From Gammaproteobacteria bacterium 45_16_T64 (GTDB taxonomy: Bacteria > Pseudomonadota > Gammaproteobacteria > Pseudomonadales > Ketobacteraceae): DNA of 64,000 nt. The DNA lies in the NCBI GenBank assembly GCA_002162955.1, contig MABD01000043.1, positions 62,001 through 126,000 of the forward strand. Direction: 5' to 3'. Positions 42,442 to 51,678 of this stretch are shown piece by piece (the stretch's first letter is position 1; each line of letters opens with the position of its first letter). The position numbers and the translations under genes were made by a program. A model generated the notes under the pieces. It worked only from the letters and a program-made list of their open reading frames with translations, made no database searches and had not been told where the DNA came from.

Positions 42442-43437
42442 CTATTCACTAGGTGGTAAAGTTAGTAGGTGTTTTTCCCAGTTTAGCGCCGAGGTTACGA
42501 TGGCCTCTAAGTTGTCGTGTTCGGGAACCCATCCTAGGAATTCTTTGATTTTATCGGCTTTTGCGGTTAATGCTGGCGGGTCGCCTGCTCTCCGGTCAAC
42601 TTCTTCGATGGTGAATCTAGCGCCATTTACTTTCATTACCATTTCAAGCACTTCGCGGACACTGTAGCCATGCCCATATCCAGCGTTTACGGTGAGTGAC
42701 GACTGTTCTTTGTTTAGATAATCAAGTGCTTTGATGTGCGCGCTGGCAAGGTCCTCGACATGAATGTAATCCCTGATGCCAGTGCCGTCAGGCGTGTCAA
42801 AGTCGGTCCCAAAAATCAAAACTTTGTCTCTTTTACCTACCGCTGCCTCAACAGCGACTTTCGTGAGGAGGGTGGCATTCTTAGTTTTTTGGCCGATGCG
42901 GCCGTGGGGTTCGCAGCCAGCAACGTTAAAATAGCGCAGTATTACGTGATTGAGCTCAGAAGACGCGCTTAGATCTCGAATCATATGCTCGCTCATTAAC
43001 TTGGACATGCCGTAAGGGTTAATGGGTTGGGTCGGTGTTGTTTCTGATACGCATGACTCTTCCGGCTCTCCGTAGACTGCAGCCGTTGAAGAGAAAATGA
43101 AGTTCTTTACACCACCATTCTTGCAGCATTCCAAAAGGGTGCGGGTGTTGGCTGTATTGTTTTTGTAGTACTTCAACGGGTTTTCCACTGATTCGGGCAC
43201 AATGGTGTGTGCCGCGAAGTGTATAACTGTCTCGATATTGTGGGTTTTGATAAGTTGACTGACGAGTGCTTCGTCGCCCGTATCACCGATAACGAGCTCA
43301 CCATAGAGCACGGACTCTTCGAATCCCGTGGACAAGTTGTCGAGTACAATTACCTTTTCTTTACGTTCGCCAAGTTGACGTACTAAGTGGCTTCCAATGT
43401 AGCCCGCGCCGCCGGTAACCAAGATAGATCCAGTCAT
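42442..43437 (-). CDS. galE: UDP-glucose 4-epimerase
   Basis: A 331-residue short-chain dehydrogenase-fold enzyme. [19 protein letters not shown] gives the NAD-binding G-x-x-G-x-x-G (9-16), DNLSTGFEE follows, Ser117-Thr118 lie in FSSTAAVYGEPE, and the catalytic Tyr142/Lys146 are in PYGMSK. RYFNVAGCEP, GTGIRDYIHVEDLA and NAGYGHGYSVREV are the standard GalE blocks. It interconverts UDP-glucose and UDP-galactose. First gene of the galE-PPTase-pgi operon (5-base gap to the next gene). Confidence 0.93.
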   Translation of the reverse strand: MTGSILVTGGAGYIGSHLVRQLGERKEKVIVLDNLSTGFEESVLYGELVIGDTGDEALVSQLIKTHNIETVIHFAAHTIVPESVENPLKYYKNNTANTRTLLECCKNGGVKNFIFSSTAAVYGEPEESCVSETTPTQPINPYGMSKLMSEHMIRDLSASSELNHVILRYFNVAGCEPHGRIGQKTKNATLLTKVAVEAAVGKRDKVLIFGTDFDTPDGTGIRDYIHVEDLASAHIKALDYLNKEQSSLTVNAGYGHGYSVREVLEMVMKVNGARFTIEEVDRRAGDPPALTAKADKIKEFLGWVPEHDNLEAIVTSALNWEKHLLTLPPSE

Positions 43438-43687
43438 TTATATAAATTCCGTGTCGAAACAAGTGCAGTGTTTTAGTAGAGCGGATTATAACGGGTTATT
43501 CGTGAGAATCACTGTCTAGAACGGAAATTAGGAAAAATTCACATCGGAAGAGGGCGTTTTTTGAACAGGCGCAATAAATATGAATAAAATTAGCCGTTTA
43601 ATGGATAATCTCTGGGTAGAATTGGTCATAGTCATCAGAACAGGTTAGTCTTATACGGTCTATATATAGGTAGGTGTTAACGTCATC

Positions 43688-45199
43688 ATGGAACTAGAAG
43701 AAGAACAAAAAACCGCAGAGGTCTCAGGGGTGGGGTTACGTCTTCCATTCACCTTTGCGAAGCGTAATGGTGTTGTGATTGAAGGTGTCAGTAATGCTGA
43801 AGCTAAGGTTTGTTATAGACACGGTGTTTCCGTGGGGGTTGTGGCTGAAGTCCGGCGTTTCCTTGGGGTTCCCATCCGCTTCACCGAAGTTGATGATACG
43901 GAGTTTAATCGTCGGTTAACACTCGCCTATGAGAACGATTCTAGTGAAGCGATGCAAATGGTTGAAGGCTTAGGTGACGAGCTGGATCTAGCAAGCCTTG
44001 CTGATTCTGTGCCAGAAACTGAAGACCTGATGGAGCAGGAAGACGACGCTCCCATTATCCGCCTAATAAACGCCTTGTTGACCGAAGCAGTTAAGTTAAA
44101 CGCTTCGGATATCCATATAGAAACATTTGAAAAACGACTTGTTGTTCGGTTTCGGGTCGACGGTGTGTTGAGAGAAATTGTACAGCCCAAGAGGGCGTTG
44201 GCGCCCCTGCTGGTCTCTCGAATCAAAGTTATGGCTCGATTGGATATTGCGGAAAAACGCGTGCCTCAAGACGGTCGTATATCATTACGAGTTGCGGGTC
44301 GAGAGATTGATGTTCGTGTATCTACAATGCCAAGTAGTAATGGCGAAAGGATCGTGTTGCGTCTTCTAGACAAACAGGCTGGGCGGTTGAATTTATCGCA
44401 CCTTGGTATGGCAGATAACGATTTGGGCAGGATGGCGGGAGTCATTGAAAAGCCCCACGGTATTATTTTGGTGACCGGGCCTACTGGGTCTGGTAAGACA
44501 ACGACACTTTATGCTGCGCTCTCGCAGTTAAATGACAAATCTAGAAATATTTTGACCGTGGAAGACCCGATCGAATATCAGCTTGAGGGGATTGGGCAGA
44601 CCCAGGTTAATAACAAGGTTCAAATGACATTCTCTAAGGGGCTCAGAGCGATCTTACGTCAAGATCCTGATGTGGTGATGATAGGCGAGATTCGAGATCT
44701 GGAAACCGCTGAAATTGCAGTTCAGTCTAGTTTGACGGGGCACTTAGTTTTATCCACGCTACATACCAATAGTGCGGTGGGTTCTATTACTCGGCTCCAT
44801 GACATGGGGATAGAGCCATTTTTGTTGTCATCAAGTCTGCTAGGTTTGCTTGCCCAGCGGTTGGTACGGGTTTTATGTAGTGAGTGTAAGGAAACCTATG
44901 TTCCTGATGAGAGCGAGTGTTTGCTGTTAAACTGTGATACTAAAGCGCCGCCCACCCTATGTCGTGCCAAGGGGTGTGAGGAGTGCAATCATTTAGGTTA
45001 CCACGGCCGAACCGGTATCTACGAATTGATCACGTTTGATGATGAGCTTCGTACAATGGTGCATAACGGTGCCAGTGAGCAAGAATTGGCGGCGTATGCT
45101 CGTCAGTCTGGCGCGAGTATCCGGGATGATGGCATTAGAAAAGTCTTGGAGGGCATTACCACCGTCGAAGAAGTGCTGAGAGTGACCAGGGAGGAGTAA
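43688..45199 (+). CDS. gspE: T2SS ATPase GspE
   Basis: A 503-residue cytoplasmic hexameric ATPase that powers pseudopilus assembly. After an N1/N2 region that binds GspL, the ATPase core has Walker [10 protein letters not shown] (264-272), the Asp box [11 protein letters not shown], Walker [15 protein letters not shown], and the His box LVLSTLHTN. The tetracysteine zinc module (CSEC ... CEEC, about 398-438) typical of GspE is present. First gene of an 11-gene operon; the 250-base upstream gap holds the promoter, with no confident -10/-35. Confidence 0.96.
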   Translation: MELEEEQKTAEVSGVGLRLPFTFAKRNGVVIEGVSNAEAKVCYRHGVSVGVVAEVRRFLGVPIRFTEVDDTEFNRRLTLAYENDSSEAMQMVEGLGDELDLASLADSVPETEDLMEQEDDAPIIRLINALLTEAVKLNASDIHIETFEKRLVVRFRVDGVLREIVQPKRALAPLLVSRIKVMARLDIAEKRVPQDGRISLRVAGREIDVRVSTMPSSNGERIVLRLLDKQAGRLNLSHLGMADNDLGRMAGVIEKPHGIILVTGPTGSGKTTTLYAALSQLNDKSRNILTVEDPIEYQLEGIGQTQVNNKVQMTFSKGLRAILRQDPDVVMIGEIRDLETAEIAVQSSLTGHLVLSTLHTNSAVGSITRLHDMGIEPFLLSSSLLGLLAQRLVRVLCSECKETYVPDESECLLLNCDTKAPPTLCRAKGCEECNHLGYHGRTGIYELITFDDELRTMVHNGASEQELAAYARQSGASIRDDGIRKVLEGITTVEEVLRVTREE

Positions 45200-45201
45200 G
45201 T

Positions 45202-46416
45202 GTGGCAGCATTTGATTACGTCGCTCTTGATACCAGCGGCAAACAAAAAAAAGGTGTGCTTGAAGGCGATAGCCCGAGGCAGGTGCGTCAGCAGTTAAAA
45301 GAAAAAGGCTTTGTGCCTTTGTCTGTGGAAGCTACAGTACAAAAGATACAAAGCAAAGGTGAAAAAACATTTAATAAGGCAGGTATTAGTGCGTCTGATT
45401 TAGCGCTTTTGACGCGCCAAATGGCAACATTGTTACAAGCGGGAATTCCATTGGAGGAAACGCTAAAAGCAGTGTCAAAGCAAAGTGAGAAACCTAAAGT
45501 CACCAGCATGATGTTGGCTATACGTTCGAAAGTGGTTGAAGGGCATTCGTTAGCCCAGGCCCTTACTGAGTTCCCTCGGGCATTTCCTGAGTTATATCGA
45601 GCAACGGTGGCAGCCGGTGAGCACTCAGGCCATCTCGATTTGGTTTTGGAGCAGCTGGCAGATTATACAGAGAGTCGATATCAAACGAGAAAGAAGATAC
45701 AAGGGGCTTTGATCTATCCTGTTGTTCTGGTCATTTTCTCAGTTCTTATTGTTGTTGGTATGCTCACGTTTGTCGTGCCAAAGATCGTCGGTATATTTGA
45801 GAGTTCAGGTAAAGAGTTGCCTATGCTCACAGAAGTGATGATAGCGTCCAGTGAGTTTTTACAAAGTTGGTGGTGGTTGCTGCTTTTACTTATTTTCGGC
45901 GCGATTATGGGGTTTCAGCGAGCCCTTCAAAATGAGGCATTTAAGTACAAGGTGCATGCCAATATCTTACGGACGCCGCTAATTGGCAAAATAAACCGAG
46001 GGTTTAATGCTGCTAGAGTCATCAGTACGTTGAGTATTTTGTCTAAAAGTGGTGTCCCATTGGTAGAGGCCCTAAGAATATCGGGTCAGGTTTCCGGTAA
46101 CCTTTGTATTCGAGAGGCAGTGATTGAAGGGGCAGACAAACTCAAAGAGGGTGCTTCCTTGTTTAATTCGCTTGATCAAAGCGGGTACTTTCCTCCAATG
46201 ATGATGCAGATGGTCGCGAGTGGTGAGACGAGCGGGGAGCTGGATAGCATGCTCGGCCGGGCAGCTCATAATCAGGAGCGAGAATTGGAAGATTTGGTGA
46301 GTACTATCGTGAGTTTATTTGAACCTCTCATGTTAGTTGTGATGGGTGGGGTTGTAATGATAATTGTTCTGTCTATCATGCTTCCGGTAATCAATATGAA
46401 TAGTTCAATTGGGTAA
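45202..46416 (+). CDS. gspF: T2SS inner-membrane platform protein GspF
   Basis: A 404-residue protein with two repeated cytoplasmic helical domains and three membrane helices (about 168-190, 218-240, 372-395). AALLTRQMA-type block (DLALLTRQMATLLQAGIPLEE) and its later repeat LSILSKSGVPLVEAL are the T2SS_F signatures. GTG start, two bases after the gspE stop. It sits at the base of the pseudopilus and couples GspE to assembly. Confidence 0.95.
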   Translation: MAAFDYVALDTSGKQKKGVLEGDSPRQVRQQLKEKGFVPLSVEATVQKIQSKGEKTFNKAGISASDLALLTRQMATLLQAGIPLEETLKAVSKQSEKPKVTSMMLAIRSKVVEGHSLAQALTEFPRAFPELYRATVAAGEHSGHLDLVLEQLADYTESRYQTRKKIQGALIYPVVLVIFSVLIVVGMLTFVVPKIVGIFESSGKELPMLTEVMIASSEFLQSWWWLLLLLIFGAIMGFQRALQNEAFKYKVHANILRTPLIGKINRGFNAARVISTLSILSKSGVPLVEALRISGQVSGNLCIREAVIEGADKLKEGASLFNSLDQSGYFPPMMMQMVASGETSGELDSMLGRAAHNQERELEDLVSTIVSLFEPLMLVVMGGVVMIIVLSIMLPVINMNSSIG

Positions 46417-46437
46417 TGCAAAGAGGGTTTATAGGCA

Positions 46438-46884
46438 ATGAATAAGCAACGTTTTCGAAGGATGCCGACACAAAAGGCTGCTGGTTTCACCTTGATAGAA
46501 ATCATGGTTGTAGTTGTGATTTTGGGGGTGCTTGCGGGATTAGTGGCAGTTAATGTGTTTGGTAATGTTGATAAGGCTAACGCTCAAGCTGCTAGAGTAG
46601 ATATTTCAGCGATATCTCAGGCGTTGGATTTGTATAAGCTAGATAATTTCACTTACCCGACAACGGACTTGGGTTTAGACGCACTGACGAATAAGCCCGA
46701 TAGCGCCCGTGGATGGCCGAGTGGCGGGTATTTGAAGAAAAACCCTGTGGATCCGTGGGAGAGACCGTATGGTTATATCAGCCCTGGAACCAATGGTGAG
46801 CCTTATGAGTTATATTCTCTAGGCGCTGATGGCAATGAAGGTGGTGAAGGCCCCGCCAAAGATATAACACTAGCAGATTTGTAA
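46438..46884 (+). CDS. gspG: T2SS major pseudopilin GspG
   Basis: A 148-residue prepilin. The basic leader ends at Gly16, followed by FTLIEIMVVVVILGVLAGLV with the conserved Glu at +5, so prepilin peptidase cleaves there and methylates Phe. The C-terminus has TYPTTDLGLDALTNKP, KKNPVDPWERPYGYISPG and LYSLGADGNEGGEG, the calcium-binding end typical of GspG. Complete. Confidence 0.96.
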   Translation: MNKQRFRRMPTQKAAGFTLIEIMVVVVILGVLAGLVAVNVFGNVDKANAQAARVDISAISQALDLYKLDNFTYPTTDLGLDALTNKPDSARGWPSGGYLKKNPVDPWERPYGYISPGTNGEPYELYSLGADGNEGGEGPAKDITLADL

Positions 46885-46886
46885 GT

Positions 46887-47615
46887 ATGAATAGGCCATC
46901 ATCATATTTTTCCTCTACACGTGGCTTCACGCTAATAGAGATCATGGTGGTGGTCGTTATCATTGGCATTATGGCTGCAATGGTAACGTTAAATGTAGTG
47001 AACGATGACCCTTCACGAAAGTTGATGTCTGAGGCTAAACGTTTTGTAGCGGTTGTTTCGCATGCGTCGGACGAAGCTTCATTTATGCAGCAAGAGCTGG
47101 GTATTGTCAGCACCGAGGATGGCTACAAATTTGTCAGATATGAGAAGGTGGACCCACCCGCTACGGTGGGGTCAGGCCAACCTTCAGCAAGTACTACAAC
47201 AAATACCACCGTAACTAGCACCAACAGTTCTGGTTCGACCTCATCAAATACCACACCGACCATAGATCCAAAGTGGGTACTTATCGAAAATAGCCGGACC
47301 TTGGGAGAGTACGAACTCATTGAAGAGATTCGATTGGTGTTGGAATTGGAGGAAAGTGATTTTGTCAAAATCGGTGAGCAAGAGACAGTAAATGGAGAGA
47401 CAGAGTTCACTAAGACCAATTTGAATCTTGATGATATTGGTCCAAAAATTGACGAAGACGTAGAATATGAACCTTCCGTGTACATCCTGTCTAGCGGGGA
47501 AATGACCCCTTTTGTGGCAGAGTTCTTTTTGGTGCGGGACAGTGAGATTAGCGTGATAGTCAGGGGTGATGACTTTGGGCGAGTTAAAATCGACTTTGGT
47601 GACGACCTTGAATAA
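46887..47615 (+). CDS. gspH: T2SS minor pseudopilin GspH with Ser/Thr-rich insertion
   Basis: A 242-residue prepilin. The leader ends at Gly (about 12), followed by FTLIEIMVVVVIIGIMAAMV. Length and position in the operon identify GspH. It is clearly longer than the usual 160-190 residues, because residues of about 95-130 contain a low-complexity Ser/Thr/Asn run (STTTNTTVTSTNSSG) and an acidic stretch follows (ELEESDFVK...GQE). The C-terminal EFFLVRDSEISVIVRGDDFG is the GspH-type end. Confidence 0.88.
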   Translation: MNRPSSYFSSTRGFTLIEIMVVVVIIGIMAAMVTLNVVNDDPSRKLMSEAKRFVAVVSHASDEASFMQQELGIVSTEDGYKFVRYEKVDPPATVGSGQPSASTTTNTTVTSTNSSGSTSSNTTPTIDPKWVLIENSRTLGEYELIEEIRLVLELEESDFVKIGEQETVNGETEFTKTNLNLDDIGPKIDEDVEYEPSVYILSSGEMTPFVAEFFLVRDSEISVIVRGDDFGRVKIDFGDDLE

Positions 47616-47982
47616 TAGAGATAAGGGTTTCACTATTATCGAGGTGTTAATTGCTATGGCTATATTCGCGGTTTCCGTTACGGCATTAACCGGATCATTT
47701 CAAGGCAATATAAATAACGCCACTCACCTCAAAAACAAAACCTTAGCGACCTGGATAGCGCAGAATAAGCTGGTGGAAATGAAATACGCTGATGCACCGC
47801 CGACTACAGCCAAAAAGAGTGAAAAAGTACAGTTTGCCAGTAGGAGTTGGATTGTCGAAACATGGGGTAAGAAAACGGCTCAAGGTAGATTAATTAATGT
47901 CATTATTGATGTGAAAGAAGATACTGATGATGCGGATGCTGGTGTGTTGGCAACACTTGAAACATTTTCAGTGGCGCAATAG
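47608..47982 (+). CDS. gspI: T2SS minor pseudopilin GspI
   Basis: About 124 residues. The start is uncertain: TTG at 47608 gives a typical seven-residue leader (MNNRDKG) and has GGTGA five bases before it; GTG at 47599, ATG at 47569 and GTG at 47566 are open alternatives. All overlap the end of gspH. The mature protein starts FTIIEVLIAMAIFAVSVTAL with Glu+5. TLATWIAQNKLVEM is the GspI-type block after the helix. Part of the pseudopilus tip with GspJ and GspK. Confidence 0.88.
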   Translation: MNNRDKGFTIIEVLIAMAIFAVSVTALTGSFQGNINNATHLKNKTLATWIAQNKLVEMKYADAPPTTAKKSEKVQFASRSWIVETWGKKTAQGRLINVIIDVKEDTDDADAGVLATLETFSVAQ

Positions 47983-47984
47983 CA

Positions 47985-48695
47985 ATGAGTAAACGACTGA
48001 ATTACAGTGGCGCTTCGATGCGTGGTTTTACCTTGGTTGAGCTCTTGGTAGCCATGGTCATTTTCTCTATCATGGCTGGAGGCATGTACCTTGTATTCAA
48101 TAATTTTATTCGAGTAAAAGAAGTTACTGATCGTGACTCAGCGCGTTTAGCAGCGATGCAGAGAGCCTTTACCTTTATTCAGCGCGATATCAGCTTTGTT
48201 GTACCAAGACCTGTGAGAGATGAATACGGAAGTGTCGATCGAAGTGATGCGATGATTTCCAATGGCGATGAAATCGAATTCACACGTGGGGGATGGAATA
48301 GCCCACCATTCTTAGAAAGAAAGCGCAGTGAGTTACAGCGGGTGGGTTACAAACTTGAAGAAGGTAAGCTGATCCGGGAATACTGGTATGTATTGGATCG
48401 CGCGCAAGATAGTACTAGTCGGAAGCTTGAGCTTTTAGAGGGTGTGGAGGAGCTGTCTTTTTTGTTTTATTTCAAAAATAGCACAGGGAATAGTGTTGAG
48501 GAAACTGTTTGGCCGCCTACAACATCGATTACCCTATCAAACGTGGGGGGGTGTGGTATTGATGCTACTGGCAATGACATTCGCTTGCCGGATGTTGTCC
48601 AGATGACCGTCAAATTGGTTGATTATGGAGAGATAGTTCGCAAATATTCGGTGTTGTCTCATTATGCGGCGATGCTAGACGAGGAGGGCTGCTAA
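47985..48695 (+). CDS. gspJ: T2SS minor pseudopilin GspJ
   Basis: A 236-residue prepilin. The leader ends MRG, then FTLVELLVAMVIFSIMAGGMY. RLAAMQRAFTFIQRDISFVVPRP (about 56-78) and the following DGD-EIEFTRGGWNSP block are diagnostic for GspJ. The stop overlaps the gspK start by one base (TAATG), so translation is coupled. Confidence 0.93.
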   Translation: MSKRLNYSGASMRGFTLVELLVAMVIFSIMAGGMYLVFNNFIRVKEVTDRDSARLAAMQRAFTFIQRDISFVVPRPVRDEYGSVDRSDAMISNGDEIEFTRGGWNSPPFLERKRSELQRVGYKLEEGKLIREYWYVLDRAQDSTSRKLELLEGVEELSFLFYFKNSTGNSVEETVWPPTTSITLSNVGGCGIDATGNDIRLPDVVQMTVKLVDYGEIVRKYSVLSHYAAMLDEEGC

Positions 48696-49705
48696 TGATG
48701 GCGAACTTCTCTAGCTCTCGACATCAGCGAGGAACTGTGATTATTACGGTGTTGATGCTTGTGGCTGTGGCAACGTTCCTCGCCGTGGAAATAACCTATC
48801 GTCAACGCATTGATATTGTACGCACGTCGACACTGTTAGCCCTGGATCAGTCAGAAGAGTATGCTAAAAGTGCAGAGGCCTTTGCGTTGTATGCGCTTAA
48901 AGAAGACTTATTCAAGGATATCAAAAATACAGATTTTCGAGATATTGGCGATGAGGAGTGGTCAACCCCGTTAACTGCGCCAATTGGGCGGGGAGTGGTC
49001 AGTGGTAATCTTGTGGATCTACAAGGCCGTTTTAACCTGAATCGTTTCATGCTGACGGGTGCAGATGATGTGTCGATGACAAGGCGCGTTTTTTTGCAGT
49101 TATTGGCTGATCTAAATATTCCATCAGGTAAGTCCAATATAACCGCAAGTATCATTACAGAAAGAATTACTGATTGGATGGATGTGGGCGATACCCCAGG
49201 CTTGGATGGTCTAGAAAGCCAAGAGTATCTGTTGCTTGACCCGCCTTACCAAGCAGGAGACAGGGTGCTGGTTGACCTTAGTGAGCTATTATTGGTGACA
49301 GGCATGTCTCGTAAAGATCTAGATACGTTGTCCGAATTTGTGAGTATATTGCCGCCGACGATGCCGATAAATATAAATACAGCCAGTATTGAGTTGCTAG
49401 GTGCTATTCCGTGCCTACAAAGTGCCCAAGTACAATCGACGGTGCAGGGCGGGGGATTTAGCGTAACAGACCTTAATACCTTCTACGGTGCAAACAGCGC
49501 GTACATTGATCAAAATTGTACGGATGCACCGAAGGCCGGGTTCTTTTCCGTAAATAGCCAATTTTTTTTGTTAAATGCTGAGGCGACAATAGAAAATCGC
49601 TCAGTTCGCATGCATTCTGTATTATATAGGAATGATGTAACAACCAAGAATAATGTCAAAGTGTTAGTGGTGCAGAGAAAACTATTGGATCCATTCTCTA
49701 ACTAA
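48695..49705 (+). CDS. gspK: T2SS minor pseudopilin GspK
   Basis: A 336-residue pseudopilin with a prepilin-like N-terminus (RHQRG then TVIITVLMLVAVATFLAVE) and a large alpha-helical insertion domain, as expected for the tip subunit GspK. LQGRFNLNRF, ITDWMDVGDTP and NINTASIELLGAIP (helix-hairpin-helix-like segment) are family blocks. It lacks Glu+5 as GspK usually does. It caps the pseudopilus. Confidence 0.93.
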   Translation: MMANFSSSRHQRGTVIITVLMLVAVATFLAVEITYRQRIDIVRTSTLLALDQSEEYAKSAEAFALYALKEDLFKDIKNTDFRDIGDEEWSTPLTAPIGRGVVSGNLVDLQGRFNLNRFMLTGADDVSMTRRVFLQLLADLNIPSGKSNITASIITERITDWMDVGDTPGLDGLESQEYLLLDPPYQAGDRVLVDLSELLLVTGMSRKDLDTLSEFVSILPPTMPININTASIELLGAIPCLQSAQVQSTVQGGGFSVTDLNTFYGANSAYIDQNCTDAPKAGFFSVNSQFFLLNAEATIENRSVRMHSVLYRNDVTTKNNVKVLVVQRKLLDPFSN

Positions 49706-49747
49706 CTGTCTATACTATTGAAAACAAACATAAAAGAATAAAATGCC

Positions 49748-51142
49748 GTGAAAGATACATTATATATACAACTTAACGACGACGCGCTCGACATACTCGA
49801 TGGTTTACCTTCATTGGGTGGGGGTGCTAAGGATGTGGCTCCGGACACCCTGAGTGAGCCTAGCGAAGATCTTTTTGCTAGAAATACGGTGCAATGGCTG
49901 TTGGCCTCAGATGGGGTTGCCTCCGGTTCCGAAGGCATCGATGTTATTGACGATTTAGTTGATTCCTTGTTAGACAGCCGAGGCGGCATGTTTGGCTTGG
50001 ATATAGTGCTGATTCTGCAAGGTGTGCACATATTTTCAACGGCAGTAAACATTCCGTCTAAGCAAAATAAGCATATTGCACAAGCGCTGCCCTTTATGCT
50101 GGAAGATAATGTAGCTAGTGATGTGGAAGAGCTGCATTTTGTTCCAGGTCATCGCAATAATAACGGTGACGTGGGTGTTCTGGCGACGAAAAAGACTGTC
50201 CTTGATTTGTTAACGACCCATTTTTCTCGTGCAGGGTTGCCGCTGACCGCGATAGTGCCGGACATGTCCTGTCTTCCTTTTGTCGAGGGTGAATGGGTAT
50301 TTATTACTGATGGCCATCAACTCACCATCAGAACATCAGAATATCAGGCTATGTCTATTGAATTAGATGCACTGCCGATACTGCTTAACTCTCTCTTTAC
50401 GATAAGTGAGGGCACCGAGCCTCCTGAGAAGTTAATCGTTAGGGTTACACAAGAGTTTAAGAGTGACAATTTTGAGAATTGGTTAAAAACTCAAATCACC
50501 AGTCATCTTGTTGATATAGACACTGAATTAGACATGCAGCATGTGGAGACAAGTGAGTTCCTGTATCTGTGCGATAGTATTAGTGATCAATGCGTAAAAA
50601 TGAACAACTTGCTGACGGGTGATTACAAGCCTGTACCCAAAAGGGCTCCTAGTTTGTTTAACTGGAAGCCAATGGCAAGTTTGTTTTCCATTCTTATCGT
50701 AATGCTCGTCGGTTTTCAATATATGCATGCCTCTCAACTTGAAAAGCAGGCGATGGTAGCGGATAGCGAAGCAAAAGCGCTTTACCGTAAGTACTTCCCA
50801 AAAGATAAGCGCGTATTTGATGTTAGAAAACAAATGAAAAGTCATTTGATGAAGGTTGATACTTCAAGCTCAAGCACTGCGTTTCTGCCACTACTCGCAC
50901 AGGTTGGTGAGAAAATGAATGAAATGAACCGTGCCAGTAAAAATCAGGTGTTTATTCCTTTGAGAATCTCATTTGATGAGGTGCAAGGGGAATTGAAAGT
51001 AGATTGTAAAGCGCCTGGGTTTGAAGCCTTGGACTCGCTAAAGAAAAAGCTTGAATCTTTGCAACTGGGGGTGGAAATTGCGCGGGCCAGTCAAGATGGC
51101 GAGCAAGTTAAGGCGCGTATTAATGTAAGGAGTTCAAGCTAA
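49748..51142 (+). CDS. gspL: T2SS assembly protein GspL
   Basis: A 464-residue bitopic protein starting with GTG. The cytoplasmic actin-like domain (1 to about 300) includes HIAQALPFMLEDNVASDVEELHF, the typical GspL block that binds GspE. One membrane helix is near 308-325 (SLFSILIVMLVGFQYM), and a periplasmic ferredoxin-like domain ends the protein. It recruits GspE to the inner membrane. One-base overlap with gspM. Confidence 0.93.
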   Translation: MKDTLYIQLNDDALDILDGLPSLGGGAKDVAPDTLSEPSEDLFARNTVQWLLASDGVASGSEGIDVIDDLVDSLLDSRGGMFGLDIVLILQGVHIFSTAVNIPSKQNKHIAQALPFMLEDNVASDVEELHFVPGHRNNNGDVGVLATKKTVLDLLTTHFSRAGLPLTAIVPDMSCLPFVEGEWVFITDGHQLTIRTSEYQAMSIELDALPILLNSLFTISEGTEPPEKLIVRVTQEFKSDNFENWLKTQITSHLVDIDTELDMQHVETSEFLYLCDSISDQCVKMNNLLTGDYKPVPKRAPSLFNWKPMASLFSILIVMLVGFQYMHASQLEKQAMVADSEAKALYRKYFPKDKRVFDVRKQMKSHLMKVDTSSSSTAFLPLLAQVGEKMNEMNRASKNQVFIPLRISFDEVQGELKVDCKAPGFEALDSLKKKLESLQLGVEIARASQDGEQVKARINVRSSS

Positions 51143-51666
51143 TGTCTGCGAACGGATCAGCACTAGACGCGGTAAATACTAAAATAAGAGAGTTACGCCG
51201 TCAGTATGAGATGATTTCTGCGAGAGACCGTTTATTGTTAAATGGCCTCGTGATGTTCTTGGGTGTTATCGCCATTATTTTTTTGTTAATACAGCCGGCC
51301 TATAACTCCGTTGCTAGAGCGGAACAGGAGTTGGCAAATAAACAAGAATTGTTGAATTGGATGAAAAGTAATGAGCATCGTGTAAAGAAGTCCAATACTT
51401 CTAGTAAGGCCAAGGCTCGCAAGCCTGGTCAGTCATTGCTAGCGCTCATAAACCAAACATCCGGTAGGCATCAAGTTGCTTTGAAGCGGTATGAGCCTGA
51501 TGGCTCTGACAAGCTTAGAGTCTGGGTGGAAAACGTATCATTTAATAGTCTTATGAGATGGTTGACAGGCTTGGAGTCTAAGTACGGTGTTACAGTGATA
51601 AATATTTCTATTGATTCCCAAAAGGAGCCAGGAATTATCAATGCCAAAGTGGTACTGAAGGGATAG
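51142..51666 (+). CDS. gspM: T2SS assembly protein GspM
   Basis: A 174-residue protein. A cytoplasmic tail with arginines, one membrane helix (about 31-50), a coiled-coil-like stretch and a small periplasmic ferredoxin-like domain with SFNSLMRWLTGLESKYGVTV (about 133-152). It pairs with GspL. gspN is not present after it; gspA follows after 12 bases. Confidence 0.9.
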   Translation: MSANGSALDAVNTKIRELRRQYEMISARDRLLLNGLVMFLGVIAIIFLLIQPAYNSVARAEQELANKQELLNWMKSNEHRVKKSNTSSKAKARKPGQSLLALINQTSGRHQVALKRYEPDGSDKLRVWVENVSFNSLMRWLTGLESKYGVTVINISIDSQKEPGIINAKVVLKG

Positions 51667-51678
51667 CCGTAAACCATT

